Made by a program: the position numbers and the translations under genes | Notes under the pieces: generated by a model | Told to the model about the DNA's origin: nothing | What the model saw: only the letters and a program-made list of their open reading frames with translations | Databases searched by the model: none | Shown here: one piece after another, positions 10,695 through 23,672 of the stretch | How positions within the stretch are numbered: position 1 is the first letter of the stretch | Layout of the letters: every line of letters begins with the position of its first letter | Assembly (NCBI GenBank): GCA_916700875.1 | Contig: CAKAKS010000004.1 | Coordinates: 15,176,444-15,240,443 of the forward strand | DNA length: 64,000 nt | Reading direction: 5' to 3' | Source: Sebastes aleutianus | Taxonomy: Eukaryota > Chordata > Actinopteri > Perciformes > Sebastidae

Positions 10695-12337
10695 CATTTA
10701 CCCAATAATCCATCAGTAATATTACCGTTACCCATCACTCTCAGCCTCAGTCGTCCTCTTGCTGTCAGACCTGATAAGTGGCCCTCTCCATTGCCTCATC
10801 TTGAGTCTCAGCATCCCCCAGGAGAGAGCCACAAGCAGCCTCTCTCAGCCTGCCCAGGCCGTGCTTTGGCAGGACTACATGGTTTAGCACCCTGAGAGAT
10901 CGCACGCTCTCTCCCAGTCAGTGTGGAAGGCTTTGTGTCTTTCCCATCTTGACCTTCTCCCACTCCCGCGCTCCTGTCATCCATCTGTCGGGGAACGCTT
11001 TCTTCCTGTCGTCCTGTGATTCTGACAAGATCACCCACATGCTCCCATCTTGTTGTCCGTTCACAGGGAGACAAACTGCACACACAGACATTGTTTGCTA
11101 CACATGTAGTAAACTGCATCATTCGTTCACATATTTGCACACATATACATACGTAATCAAACTGTGTTATGTCTCGTCTGTGCAGAAAATAGCATGCGCT
11201 CTGTCTTCTCTTCTCAGTGCTCTCATCAGTATTAACATATCGTCCTGTTTCCTGGGCTCTAAGCAGGGAGAGCAGGGCAGTGACATCTCAACATGTCTGT
11301 CAGGTTAGTGGATGTCTCCCTGCCTAAATCCGCTGACGTTGATTTGTGAGCAAAATGCCTGATTATAGGACGGGTGACAGATAAATTTTATCAAAATTAA
11401 GGCACAATTAAACATTTCATCTCTGCTAATTACTGGCTGTAGATTTGGCAAGATGACCACGTGCTGTAGGAAATCAGCAACCATAACACATTTTAATGGG
11501 CCACAGCTGTCTTACAGCTTGGTAATATTTGCACAGTGCACCAGAACTGTAATTTATGAGACAGAAAGAAGGAGAAAATCTGCATTGGATTGAGTGCCAG
11601 AATAGATTTTGAATTTATATTCTTTAATGAGGTTTGGATTTGTTGCTGCTGGTTGTTTCTTATTGAAGATCGATGTGGATGCTGTGGTGCATCTGGGAAG
11701 AGACCATTATTGCTTATGTGTGTGTGCAGTTTATGTAAATGCTCACTAAACTTAATGTTGTACCCTGCAGCCTCGCACTCACAACATTTAGATTCACTCG
11801 CTGCAAGAAGAGGAAGGTTAGTCGGTTTTTGAGCGTGCACGCTTCGCGGGCACTGGACAGACTTGATGGGTTCACGCTAAAGTAATCAGCCCCAGTATCC
11901 ACTTGTGCCAAGGAATAAGCCTGGGAAATTCACCAAAATGTGGGAACAGCTTGGGAACAGATTGATGCAGAAGGGTGAAAAAGGCTGAGAGTGAGTGTAT
12001 GTGTGTGCTGAAATGGGCGTGCATGTGTGTGTATGTGCTCTCAGAGCTAATTCCAAGGCAAACAAGAGGAAGCTTCCTCTAAGTAACTCAGCTCTGGTGT
12101 GCTCCTGTGGTACGTCTCCAGTGGGGTCTGGCATCGCCTCTTCAATTATATGGAAGTTTGGCCACCAAATCCCATCTAAAACAGATAGTGGATGCATTGT
12201 GAGGAATGTAAATTTGATCACTGGATCTCATTCGTCTGATATTGGCTGTTATTGGATGTTTTACGTCAGAATTTACACCTCAGCGGGGCCTGGGGGTTAG
12301 AAAGGCTTCACCATTGTTGGAAGGTGATCTGCAGCAA

Positions 12338-12339
<2 letters not shown>
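10695..12339. other. Non-coding stretch
   Basis: No gene is seen. ORFs at 10808-11140 (minus) and 10949-11308 (plus) overlap antisense and lack domains, as do those at 11493-11840 and 11590-11832. A GT-rich patch lies at about 11993-12038. The rest looks like unique sequence of moderate GC content. Confidence 0.5.
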
Positions 12340-12382
<43 letters not shown>

Positions 12383-12383
12383 T
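12340..12383 (+). repeat. (CT)n microsatellite
   Basis: An almost pure CT run of about 44 bp with one or two T interruptions near the right end. It runs straight into a TA repeat. The ORF that crosses it (12242-12625) gains its repeated Ser-Leu segment from the microsatellite and is not evidence of a gene. Confidence 0.97.
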
Positions 12384-12418
12384 TATATATATATATACAG
12401 TATATATACATATATATA
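12384..12418 (+). repeat. (TA)n microsatellite with CAG/CA interruptions
   Basis: TATATATATATA runs interrupted by ACAG and ACA, directly after the CT repeat, forming a compound microsatellite. Confidence 0.95.
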
Positions 12419-13023
12419 ACAATACAATACAATGCTGCTCCAGTGTGTTTGTTTCATAGATGCATTAACTCTGTGCTTAATATGAAAACAGAGGACCAAA
12501 TACTTATCAGTAGCATACAGCCCTCTTTAAATGTGGCTGCAGTATGGCCTTCCAAACCAAAACAATGTGATCAATTAAGATATTTCCTGATTGATATTTA
12601 TATCATACTCACTCCAGTCTACTAATATCATCCCAGCATTGCCTCACCGAGGCTTCAGTTGGACCGGGCAGAGAATGAGAAGGGCTCGGTCGGACTTTGC
12701 TGGCATGCTGCGGGCTGTGTTTGGTCTGAGCCCACTGAGGTTAATTCAACTGCTGTTTTCTGGGTGACACCTTCAGTCTGTGACAGGCCTGCGAGGGCTG
12801 GCTGCTTGTGGCACTTTGCATGATACCCCACCGATCTGTGCTTGGGTCCAGTTCAGGTGCTGCTCAGTACACTAGTACTCCCCCCGAAGGCCCCGTTGAC
12901 CTTCTTTCACGGGCGATTATTTTCATGTTTAGTGTGGTGACATTACGGTGACTTTAGCTAGTCAGACACTTTTTTTTAACATGAAACTGCAACAGATTAC
13001 ATGAAGATAGATTGAGGATAGTG
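12419..13023. other. Non-coding stretch
   Basis: No gene or clear repeat is seen. Positions 12620-12960 are GC-richer and non-repetitive, with several CpGs, and could include regulatory sequence. Confidence 0.5.
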
Positions 13024-13314
13024 TTATAGACCAGTGGTTTTCAAAGTGGGGTCCGTACCTTGAGTTTGTCCCAGGGTGTTCCCAGCAAAAATCATATTTC
13101 AATATAATTCCATCCATAAGTAACATAATGACAAAATGTATTACTATTTTGGTCATGGGTTTCATACACGTTCTGTCATAAAACATCGAAAAGCAAAAAT
13201 CCTATCAGACGGGGGACCCTGGGACAAAATCTTATCAAATGGGGCTCCGTGGTCTAATTCGTGTCAGATTAGGGGTCCTTGATGTGAAAAAGTGTGGGAA
13301 CCACTGCTATAGAC
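13024..13314. mobile_element. hAT-type MITE with 8-bp target duplication
   Basis: The element itself is 13032-13306 (275 bp). It begins CAGTGGTTTTCAAAGTGGGG and ends AGTGTGGGAACCACTG, so the termini are CAGTGGTT and AACCACTG. The 8 bases on each side, TTATAGAC (13024-13031) and CTATAGAC (13307-13314), match at 7 of 8 positions, as expected for a hAT insertion. The interior has no coding capacity. The CAGTGGTTCCCAAACT-type terminus is widespread in vertebrate hAT MITEs. Confidence 0.9.
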
Positions 13315-16300
13315 AAATGACACATTTTTATGTTAAACACGATGTTGTTGTTTTTCTAAATGAATGGATATTAAGAAGTATTTACAGTAGTTTTTCAGGT
13401 TGCCTTGCCGCAATTTAACAAAAGTGATGCAGCAGACTGTGGCTACGAAGCGTTTCCGCTTCGCCCTGAGCTGAGATGTGACCACAGGCTAGTGTAGAGT
13501 ATGTCAGTTTGTGCACCGTGCTGGAGACTGACGAGGGGGCTCACCCTCGCAGATAACCGGCTGTTGTCCTAAAAGTGCAGCACATTGCCGTATCGCCCCG
13601 GGACAAAAAAAAAAAAAATCAGGGACAGCAAAGGACAATAGAGTGCATGCTGTACGTTCTACTGATCACTCTTTCAACAAACAAGCAGTGTGTTTCTAGT
13701 ACTCACACAAAGGAATTATGTAGATTTTTTCAATGGATATGCTACAGTGGAAAGATTATTTATGCAAGGGGAATGTTTCTTCACTCATTAGGTCAGCTAT
13801 GCGCTTGAATAGTGCATCCTTGCTGAGGGAATCCAAACATTAGATTAGATGTAATTGAGAGAAATGAAGCCATGCTTCAAGCAGTTAAGCCTTTTGCATT
13901 AAAGCGTGCACTGAAATGCTCTTTGTTAATCTCTGATCAAGTGGGATATTACCTCTCATGAAGAGCTTAGTAAATGCTCATTAAGGCATTACACCGTAAA
14001 TGCCTGAATAATTATGAATTCCATTTCGCCTCCCCTATAAAAATCACACAGTTTACCAAACAGTGAGCCGGCATTAATGAACTTTAGGATTCTAGAGGAG
14101 CATGACAAATGTGTGTTGACGTTACACATGTCACTTTTTAATCCTGAACACAGTCTTCACCCTCCTGGTCATACAGTACATATGTCAGGGATAGGGACAA
14201 CAGCCTCCTGCCAATGTCTCATACCAGGCTGAATCTGTTAGAATCAAACTCATGCATGAATGGACATTTGTGCAGACAGACTCACAGCGTAGTGCTCTGA
14301 TTATTTTATTATGACAATTTCCAGGCACACACACTGATGCCTCTTTAGAAGCACTTATTAGTGTTGATCAATTGGCCCATGTGGTCACACGGCCTTTGCC
14401 ACGATCCTGCAGGATGCTGTCAACATATTATGTCAAGGTGTGACATTCAGGGCGTGTCAATAATCCTAGATGTCACACATCAAATCACAATGTCTACATG
14501 ACAGTGTGCTACCGAGAAAACCACCAACACCCATCCCCACCTAACATTTTGCCACATGCCATATTTTCCCATTATTCAGGATTAGAAACAGGTGTTAGTG
14601 TGTGTCTGCGTGTGTATGCAGATGTATTAACACAACCATCACATGCCCTGAGTAGATCTGTGTTTGTTTTTTTGACAAGTGGTCCTGTGTGCTATGTCTG
14701 TGTGTGTGTGTGTGTATGTGTGTGTGTTGTCGTAGGCCAGTGACAGCTGAAGAAGAGGACTGTATTTGTGGAGGAACAGCATGGCTGCAGAGAGGAGTGG
14801 AGATCCTGAGGGAGGCCTAATGGTTCCACTCCTTCCTGCACAGAGATAAAGACTCATAATAAGCGTGTATGCTCACCATCTGGCCCTGTGCATGTGGCCC
14901 TTATGGAGGCGAAAGCAGCGCAATCTGTAAACGATCAGGAGCCATGGCGCTCCCCCTAGAGAGGCCGCCATGCAATCAAGGTGACAGATGGCAGCACCAC
15001 TGCTGTGGCCTCATGGAGGAGATCAAAATCACCTTCAATAAACTCTGACTGGAATGGGCACAGGCCCCTCAAAAAGTCAGTTTGTCAGTCAAACTGTGGC
15101 AGCTTGCTGAAACAGGGGGAACACACAGCGGTCCGTCCGTCCACCGCCTGATTTCCATATTTTCCGTCTGACTGAGCCTGAACTGTGATCTTTCTCCAGT
15201 TGTCCTCTCGACTCGTGCCGGCGTGGGCGAGCTGGCTGCCAGGACTAGCAATGCTACTGGGGGGAAATTGAGAACATGATGCTGCTAATGTGGGGCAATA
15301 GGAGCGGATGGTGGCAGGGAGACATTAAATAACCGACTGGTACTCTATTTTTGATATGACAGGACCCCCATGATTTGCCTCGCTTTGTTTATTTAATTAC
15401 ACATTTACACACATGCAACCACACAAAAAACACCATAATACAGTATATAATACAACTCATCACTACAAAAACTGTACATTCAATGTAGAGCTCATGCTGA
15501 TTTCCTATCCTTTATATTTTTTTTTGTTTTAACATCTGATGGAGCAGCATGGTCCAGCCTCCGCACCGTGTCTGTATCTGAGTGTTTGTGTCCTGAGCGT
15601 GGAGATAGAAATGCTTGGGAATGCTATTTCACACATCCCCTTCATCTGATGCGCAGCTTCTGTCAGTGATGTGAGAAAAACAGCCTGACTCTCCAAGCTT
15701 TTTTTTGCACCAGTGCAAAAGTTCAAAATTGAAACGCCATCTGTTCAATAAAACTAATCTAGGCAGGGAGAGCCGCTTCCAAGGCTGTCCTGATTGGATG
15801 TGTTTCTTGTCTTTGAACTGCCTGCCACAAGGTTCAGAATCAACCCAGGATATTGTCATTTGCAAAAAGAAATTGATGTTGGGCAAAAACCAAGCCCAGT
15901 CCACAAGTTTTGAATATTTCCAATGCCTTTGATCATATTTAACATGCTTCTATGTCCACAGATCCTCTGTGTTATTAATTCAGCTGCAGGCACTTTTATT
16001 GTACACTGTATATCTGGATTCAGACTCACTCTTTAGTTCTAATGAAATGAGAGGCCGTAAGTACTTTCAGAGGAAATCAATTGTCCCCTATTCCGCTGCA
16101 GCCCTTAAACACTCACTTAGTTAATTGCAACACTTATTTGATTAATTGGACAAGTTCCATTGTACTCTGTCTTTACCTCCTGTGTTTTATAGAGGTCTCC
16201 TGGAGTGCTCTTAATCATCCACTTTTAAACATTTTTACAAATGTTAAATATGTGCACTTTAACTAATAATTAGATCAATTACACTAATTAGTATCATAAG

Positions 16301-16736
16301 TTGAACTGAAAACAGTAAAGTGGCTTTTAGGATTCATATCCATAGTGTGCTGCCTGTTTGACTCCAGTCTTAAATCTGTGACCAGCGGCTGCCGAGATGT
16401 ACTGCAAGGACATCAGGGCTCTGGTCATCCCACTTAAGGTTAAAATCATATACTTAAAAATTCACCCAAATTGAATTGCTTTTATTTCACCAAGAAATAT
16501 ATGAGCTGTAAGACAACTGCACTTGAACTGAATCTCATGAGGGCTTTTTAAAACCATTAGTTAGGCTTTTAATATACTACTTCATATTCATACTGTACAT
16601 TAGAGCTGCCTATAGTTCAACCACACCGTTGTTATATTGGATCTTAGACCCAGTTCTGTGAAGAAAGAAAAAGGCAGTTTCTTTTTCATTTTTGGAGCTA
16701 GTCTATGCACTTCTAAATACAGCAAATAAAGTAATT

Positions 16737-16738
<2 letters not shown>
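13315..16738. other. Non-coding stretch with a GT microsatellite and a possible conserved block
   Basis: No gene is seen. An A14 run lies near 13605. Positions 13900-14120 are non-repetitive and AT-rich, with a TAATTA core at 14009-14014, and resemble vertebrate conserved non-coding DNA. A (TG)n run lies at 14699-14727. The overlapping ORFs near 14498-14857 and 15529-15932 occupy both strands and carry no domain. Confidence 0.5.
14699..14727 (+). repeat. (TG)n microsatellite
   Basis: About 14 TG units with one A interruption (TGTATG). Confidence 0.95.

Positions 16739-16795
<57 letters not shown>
16739..16795 (+). repeat. (ATT)19 microsatellite
   Basis: An uninterrupted trinucleotide run of 57 bp. 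The absence of interruptions suggests it may be polymorphic in length. Confidence 0.97.
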
Positions 16796-16796
<1 letters not shown>

Positions 16797-17118
16797 TAGT
16801 TATTTATACTCAATGTAATGTTGTTAGTGTGTATTTGTCTCATGAAATATACAAATTGAATCATGTAGTTGTGGTTGGGCCATGATTGTCCAAATAAATG
16901 TGGCTAAAAAGCACCTGAACTTGACCCTTACATCACAGTTGTCTTTAAGCGTTGAAAACAAGTGCCTAATATTCAGGTTCAATTATGAAACACTGATTGA
17001 TTGGTTCTTTTGATTTTCATCTTTAAACACTGCAGGAAACACATCATCACATCATAGGAAAAATAACCCACTAAAAAGAAATGTGTGACTCTGATGTCGC
17101 ACTCACATAGGGCCTGTC

Positions 17119-17144
17119 ATATATATATATATATATATATATAT
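17119..17144 (+). repeat. (AT)13 microsatellite
   Basis: A pure AT run of 26 bp in an AT-rich neighbourhood. Confidence 0.95.
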
Positions 17145-17880
17145 TTTAAGGCTCAGTATTAACCTAAACAGTAAATAAATTTAAAAATAGAAAAATAAAT
17201 TTGTCCTAGTCATTAATGCAAAGTACTACATCCCTGAGTCCCTATGGTTTATTGTTTTGTATTTTGTTTTGTGTTAGTTAATTTGATAAATTGGTTGACT
17301 TTTTTTTTGGGAATATGCAATACTAAAGCAAATTATAACGCTATGATACTCTGTCTTGAAGACCATAGTGTCAAAATGTAGCCTAGTTTTATTTAAATGT
17401 ATTAATTTATTAATTTTACTTTATTTTCTTTTAATTCTTGGATTGTTTAAGTATGTGTTCTCCCTTTTTCCTCTGAATTCAATTGAAATGATAGTTTAAG
17501 ATGAAATCTTGTTTTGTTTTTGTGTTTCCTCTCTCCCCCTCTTGTTTTAAGTTGTGACATTTTGTGTAAAAACAAAGAGACAGCTGTGAAATGAAAATAC
17601 AGTAGGAAGAGATGTGATGATGATTGTATAAGTTGCTGAAACTGCAATAAAAACTAAGTTAAAAAAAATAAATGTTGCCTAGTTTTATTCGTATCATTAT
17701 TTCAGCTAACACTTTGCTTTTATGGTGCATATTCTTAAATGAATGTGTTAAAATTAAATTACCAATTCCCAGATAGTATTCCAGTATATAAATATTACAA
17801 AAACTCACTGACAGCAGGAGGCATAGAAGCTCATTTTTGCAGGATTTTCTTCTTCTTGGTATAATTTTGAGTGGCAGGTA
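17145..17880. other. AT-rich non-coding stretch
   Basis: Strongly AT-rich. The end of the block (about 17580-17672) has a poly(A)-site-like AATAAAAACTAAG followed by an A-rich run, which resembles the tail of a retrotransposed sequence, but no body or target duplication is recognisable. No gene is seen. Confidence 0.45.
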
Positions 17881-18101
17881 GTGGGCGGGGCTTGTCAATT
17901 AACTCACAGGTGTGCTAATGCCTAGCAGCGGTTGGAGGACATTTTGACCTGCTGTTTTCATTGATTTTGAGGTCCACTACCTCAATTTTTTTGCCTGTCC
18001 TTGGTTAAAAACTGTTCAACTGGATTTACATCGACCTATGTCAACAAGAAGGAGCATATCTCAGACATTACACCGACTGACAGAGCCTAAATCCAACTAC
18101 A
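17881..18101 (+). promoter_or_regulatory. Possible promoter and untranslated first exon
   Basis: A GC-box-like GTGGGCGGGGCTT at 17881 stands out from an AT-rich neighbourhood. About 200 bp of unique sequence follow, ending at a good splice-donor sequence, CTACAG|GTAAGC, with the exon edge at 18101. This could be a first exon of a transcript running rightwards, or part of the dispersed repeat that follows (18190 onward). No long ORF is present, so it would be untranslated. Confidence 0.2.
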
Positions 18102-18280
18102 GGTAAGCTAAACTCAGTTTATATAGTGAACCTGTGTTGTTTACTTCTGACTTCCTGGACCACATTTTCAACAGTGTCTTGCAGTAGGAGCAGGGAATGA
18201 AATTAGCACCAGCCACCTGCCAAATAACAGGGTAAATGTTGGCAGGTAAAACTTTCAGGTCACCTGCCACCATGGCAGAT

Positions 18281-19239
18281 TAGTTTTAAAAAGCAATTCC
18301 TAAATTAAAAATAGTCAGTGATTAAGGTTACATGATCCATATTTCTACTGTCTGTTACCGCTGACTCAGTGTTTACTAGGGGTGTAAGAAAATATAAAAA
18401 ATATGGAGTATTGCAATATTATGTTTTGTGATACTGTATCGATTCTCAAAAACCCTGTATTGACTTCTAAGTTAGTTAGTTTACAAGCAAATATTAACTC
18501 AGTCAATACTTTATTTTATTTGCAAAGAGAAATGCAGATCCTACTATTCTGATAGCATAAAAAAATTGTTTAGTTTACTCAGATTTTATACATGTGGCAG
18601 TGTGTTTTTTATACTATGACCATTTTCCTAAATTAGATTTTTAAAAAAATCAATATATTGCCTTGCTTACAGTACCACAATATGTCCCAATATATTGAAT
18701 CGTAACCCCTGTATCATGATACGTATCGTATCGCCAGATTTCCTAACTTATATTAAGAAATATTAGTTTTAAAAAGCAATTCAAAATTCAAAATAGTCAG
18801 GGATTAAGGTTACATGATCCATATTTCTACTGTCTGTTACCGCTGACTCAGTGTTTACTAGGGGTGGACGAAAATATTGAGTATTGCAATATTGTGTTTT
18901 GTGATACTGTATTAATTCTCAAAAACCCTGTATTGAATTCTAATTAATAGTTTACATGCACAGATTAACTCAGGAAATACTTTACTTTATTTGCAAAGAT
19001 ATGCAAATGCAGATCCTACTATTCTGATTGCATAAAAAAAGTTAACTTTTTTATGCTAAGATTTTATGCATATAGTGGTGTTATTTATACTATGATAGTT
19101 TTCCTAAAATTAGATTTTTTTAAAAATCGCAATATATCGCCTTACTTACAGTATCGCAATATATCGCAATATATTGCATCGTAACCCCTGTATCGTGATA
19201 CGTATCGTATCCCCAGATTGTTGCTAATACACAGTTCTA
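18281..19239 (+). repeat. Tandem duplication (482-bp offset) including a mobile element
   Basis: 18281-18740 and 18764-19220 are two diverged copies of one segment. Each starts TAGTTTTAAAAAGCAATTC, continues through TTACATGATCCATATTTC and ACTCAGTGTTTACTAGGGGT, and then enters the same AT-rich element (18377-18740 and 18859-19239) with GAGTATTGCAATATT, ATACTGTAT and CGTATCGTAT phrases. The shared flank means the element was already inserted before duplication. The element family recurs at 44548-44873 and is one I recognise as abundant in percomorphs. The first element copy lacks the last 20 or so bases (CTAATACACAG) that the second has. Confidence 0.9.
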
Positions 19240-19450
19240 GTGTTTACGATTCTAAAGCGTTCTACATAGACTTCAGAAGTGGCAGACAAAACAGTTGTGT
19301 GGTTAGTAGAAATGTTCAGTGACCTGCAACAGTGGCACGTGAGGAAAAAACTTAATTTTAGACCCTGAGTAGGAGCGATATTTGATGCTAGACTGATGCA
19401 AATGTTCTAAATAGGCTTGTGGTTTATTTCTCTAAGAAGTTATAAAAGCT

Positions 19451-19709
19451 AGAGCTGCAACTCTTTATTATTTGTTGTATTAATCTGATGATTTCTTGAT
19501 TACAATCTCAAAACATTGAAAAAATGACCATTGTTTTTGGTGACGTATTTAGATTAACATTCATTTGTAATTATATGTAATAGCATACGCAGCAAATCCT
19601 CACATTTAAGAAACTGGGTAATGTTTTTGACTCAAACAATGAATCAAATTAATTAATCAAAAATCAGATTAATGACTTGTTGATTAATCGACTAATCGTT
19701 TCAGCTCCA
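19451..19709 (+). mobile_element. MITE of the GGGCTGCAAC family, copy 1
   Basis: The left end AGAGCTGCAACTC and right end CTAATCGTTTCAGCTCC are rough inverted repeats, and the interior repeats TTAATC/GATTAAT phrases. It is one of five diverged copies in this window (also 27339-27637, 37937-38262, 44914-45233, 62769-63043). The family is a common AT-rich foldback element of teleosts. No protein is encoded. Confidence 0.8.
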
Positions 19710-22440
19710 ATATTGGCTCTAAATGTGATTTTCCACCATATATAATGAAGCACAAGCGCTTGTTTTGTTGCCAAGCATTTTTTAGATCTATGCAAGCAGC
19801 AATGGATATAATTTGGTGGTTTACACAGACATAACATAATCAACTCATCTCTTTGTTTTGAGTAACTTTCAACTATATTGTCAGAGCGTTTGAGTGGAGT
19901 TTCATTCTGCAGCTGTATAGCCTGATTGATGGTATTGTACATTTGGGACAATGGTAATTGCAGACGCACATAATAACATGTAAATAGCTCTGGGGAATAG
20001 AACTTTTTCAATTAGTTCCTCCTTGAAACAAGTTGTAGGCTGTAACAGTAGGACTATGTGGAGAATTTTGCAGTACAAAGCAGCTAGTGTATAGTAACTA
20101 GTAGTATTTACTTTAAAAATGTTAAAGACAAGATGTTTGCGTAGGATGACATGATGCAATATTTGGTTCGTTTGGTTTCTTTGGCCTCGTTATAATTCTT
20201 TGGTTGGTCACTCTGCTCTGAGAAGAGAAAATGTGATGGCAAGTTTGAACCCGGTTGACCCTCAGAACCAAATGTTCCCTTTAGGACTTAATGAAGAAAA
20301 TGTGAAGAAGGGCAATTGGGTTGATCCTGAGTGGAAATTTTGGCTTTGGGGTCTAATATGATTGGATTAAATCACACTGATTCATGAGTGAGCTCACACA
20401 GTTCCCATTGCTTTGTCAGATGAGGATTTTAATTTGAGCCTCACCTGATGGATGCCGGTAATTTATGCTGATTAGAAATAAAGCATCATATTTTCCTTTA
20501 TCTCCCCCCACCCATCTGAACAGAAGAAGATTTTTCCAGAAGGGTATAAGGAGAGCGGTTGATTAGTTGTAATGTGACCGCAGTACCCCACAGGCTGAAA
20601 TTTATGTCCTCCATTTGAACTGTGTCTGCGTGTGCTGTATACATCAGGTTTGTTAATGAAATTTGTCGCCAGGAGGGAGTCGCTGGCTGCGGTCGTTCAG
20701 CACCTTGACACATAATTGTGTGAAATCTAACCTTTCAAACTTCAAGTCAGCACTACTTTAATTGTAATATTATTATTCCCCCCCATCAAAACATAATACA
20801 TTGGGTTGTCTTTATGGATTATTGCTTTCAGACTGTTGATAAACTATTAGAAATAATGAAATTGTGTTTTATTTAATTATTGTTAATATTGCCTGCTCTG
20901 TTGCTGTAAATGTTACAGAGGCATGGATGAAAAACAATTTGTTTTACAAGGGCCAGCATGCAGCAACACCACTGTACCTGCTGTGTGTGTGGATGAGTGT
21001 TAAAGTGAGTTCAGTGCTGTGCTGCAGTAGCATGTGGAGCTGTGTATGCTGCTGTCCTCTCCGTCCTGTCTGTGAGTGTATGACTGACAGGTGTCAGGCT
21101 TGTCACGGCTTCCCAGGCTGCTGTGGGTGAGATGTGCGGGGACAGGGAGAGATGGAGGCGGCGGACGAGAGGGACGGCGAGAGAGTCTGTCATTTCATTC
21201 AGGCTTTTCCCATTCTGACACGCATCCTCACCCCCGTATTGTCTATCAGCATCAGCAGATGACTGACAATGGAACTGCTCAGCTACGGACAGGCCCACAT
21301 CAAGACTGCGTGCGTGTCTTTGTACAGCGTGTATCTGAATGGCTTACGCAAGTGTTAACACGTGAGAAAATGCCATGCCGCCGTTTTTGCGAGATCAGCA
21401 TATCCTCACAGTGATGATCAGATGTTGCAGTGTTAGCATACAACGGAGCCTGCTGCCTCCTCACTGCCCTCTGCCCTTTACACTCACTCACTGACTCGAC
21501 TCTGGCCATCAAAATGCTGTGTGCTTTCCAAAAACGTGATTTCACAAATGGAAAAACAGCATCTGCTTTCCTACAGTTTCACATATGGCGGCCATAGCTG
21601 CTCATATGAACTGAAGCAGGTAAGAAGGGTAGGGGGGTGGCCCCTGGGGACCTTGAACAGAGGGCCTGGCCCTGGGGACTCTGTTGGGCCACTCTGCAGT
21701 GAGGGCCACGCTGTCCCGAGCCAGATGAACCTGCATATGAAATGAGGCCAGAGAGCACAGAGAGCTTGGGACCTTGAACATGGAGGAGAGGAGAGGAAGA
21801 ACATCCGTTGTGTGCTAGTTAGAAAAGGCTTATTGGGAGTGGGTTGATTTTAGTTTATTGTTGCAGCAACATAGGAGTTTACTCAAGATGATGTGTTCAA
21901 GGTTAATGATAAAAAGCATGGCATTTTCGTTAACATTGCCAGGCCTATCTTGTTCACACTGTGATTGTGCCAGTACAAAAGATGGTTGTGGTTAAAACTA
22001 TTATTATTCTCATATACATAAAAAATATTTTGTATTTAGAATTTCTAAAATTCAGCAATTTGGGGTGGTGTGCTGAGACAGAAGGGGATAATTCATACTG
22101 TAGTTCTTGTTTCCTGTCAACAAGGTTATGTTTTGCTCCTATTTGTTTGTCTGTTAGTTTGCCTGAAATTTGAAGTCAAATTTGACCAAGGACCGAGGAA
22201 AAATATGAATCCAGGTATCTTTTAAGGGATTTTCGTAACATTGTAAGATGTAGCATTTTAAAACATTCACATTTTTTTTCTTGTAAACTAAAGCACTCAG
22301 GTGAACAGAAGAAGTCTGGAAGGTGTAGTACATGATTGAAGATAAACGATTTAGAAAATTTAGCAGTTTATAATAATGTTGGCAATGTAATATCAATCTA
22401 AAAAATTGAAAACCACATATTAGACCATTGTGTACAGTAT
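19710..22440. other. Non-coding stretch
   Basis: No gene is established. 20900-21460 is GC-richer, with ORFs on both strands (20864-21130, 21011-21298, 21091-21414) that lack domains. 21577-21619 is a 43-bp splice-bounded segment: TTTCCTACAG precedes it and CAG|GTAAGA ends it, and one frame is open (FTYGGHSCSYELKQ). It is too short to call. The following block to about 21780 is GC-rich, non-repetitive and possibly conserved. Confidence 0.5.
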
Positions 22441-23672
22441 TTGCTGCAAAAATGCAGATAAATAGCGGTGTGTGTGTGTGTCAACTCACTGTCGGAGAGA
22501 AGAGAGAGACGCTAGTACCCGTGTATCGATACTGCGGAAAATGAGTATTGAAACCGTTTCAAATATTCAGTATCTATACTTTGATTATTTTGACTGAACA
22601 CTAGTAGGCTTGACAGTCTGACTCAGAACATTGAGGTTATCATTGATTCAAACTTTCAAATGCAAATTTACAGTGGGAACCTGCAGCTCTCACTTATAAA
22701 TTAATTAATTAATTTCTGCGTGGAACGAAGCAACACTTGACTTGACCTGCCTCTTTTGCTTAATGCAGGCTCTCCAATGTCCAACCAGTTTGATAGGGGA
22801 GGGATTGACCTCTTATTCAGGACATATTGTTTGTTTATAGTCTTGTATTCTAGCTGTATCGTGATGGCAGTGAAGTGATTGAGCCTGTATAATTAAGAGC
22901 TTTGGTGGACTGCGGTTGTTATCCTTTTTGCCATACTAGTGCCTGCAGTTTATGTTACAACCCACGCTACTTCCTGTCCCCTCCTGCTATTTTGGTCTGA
23001 CTGCAACTTAATGCTGTGTCTACACCATGCCCACACATCCGATCTTACTCCCTGAGGTGTTTTAGGTGTAGTCATGTTATCTTCTTTTTTTCCCCCTTCC
23101 CCTCCTCTCCCCCGCCTCTGGTCTCGCTCTCCTGGCGGCATTACTGGTGATCACAGCGTGACAGACCGTCCTTGGGGAGCCAGGAGCACCGTTTACAACT
23201 CTTTTGGTGTCAATGCCTCCTGTTTGCTCCGATTTCCACCTCACTACTACTGTACCTCCTGCACTTGTCCCTACTCAGGACGTGCACATCTATTATACAG
23301 AGGGGATGATCGTTCAGAGTGAATGTTGGCAGAAAAATACACTGGTAACCTCTTTTAAACAATCATACAGATGCACACGCACTCACACAGACAAACACAC
23401 ACACACGTCCACAATTATCAGTCGGTTAAATCATTACCAATATCCACCTGTAGGCAACCCAGAGTAGAAATGTGTAATGATTGCTAATTGCCTTGTTAGT
23501 ATGAAAACAAAGCAGCGTTTTTTTTTTTTTTTTCTTGTGCTGAAGGGCTAAATTACCAGGAAACAAACAAGTGGAGGGGAACATGTGAATAAGGATGTTT
23601 TTACATGAGCATCTGTGGATACAGCTGCCGCTCGCTCTGACCATCCTGCCTTCTCCTCTCTCTTTTTCTCAG

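Noticed and set aside
21577..21619. 43-bp segment bounded by CTACAG and GTAAGA
   Set aside because: The donor is good but the segment is very short and the acceptor tract is modest. It was kept only as a note within the surrounding stretch.
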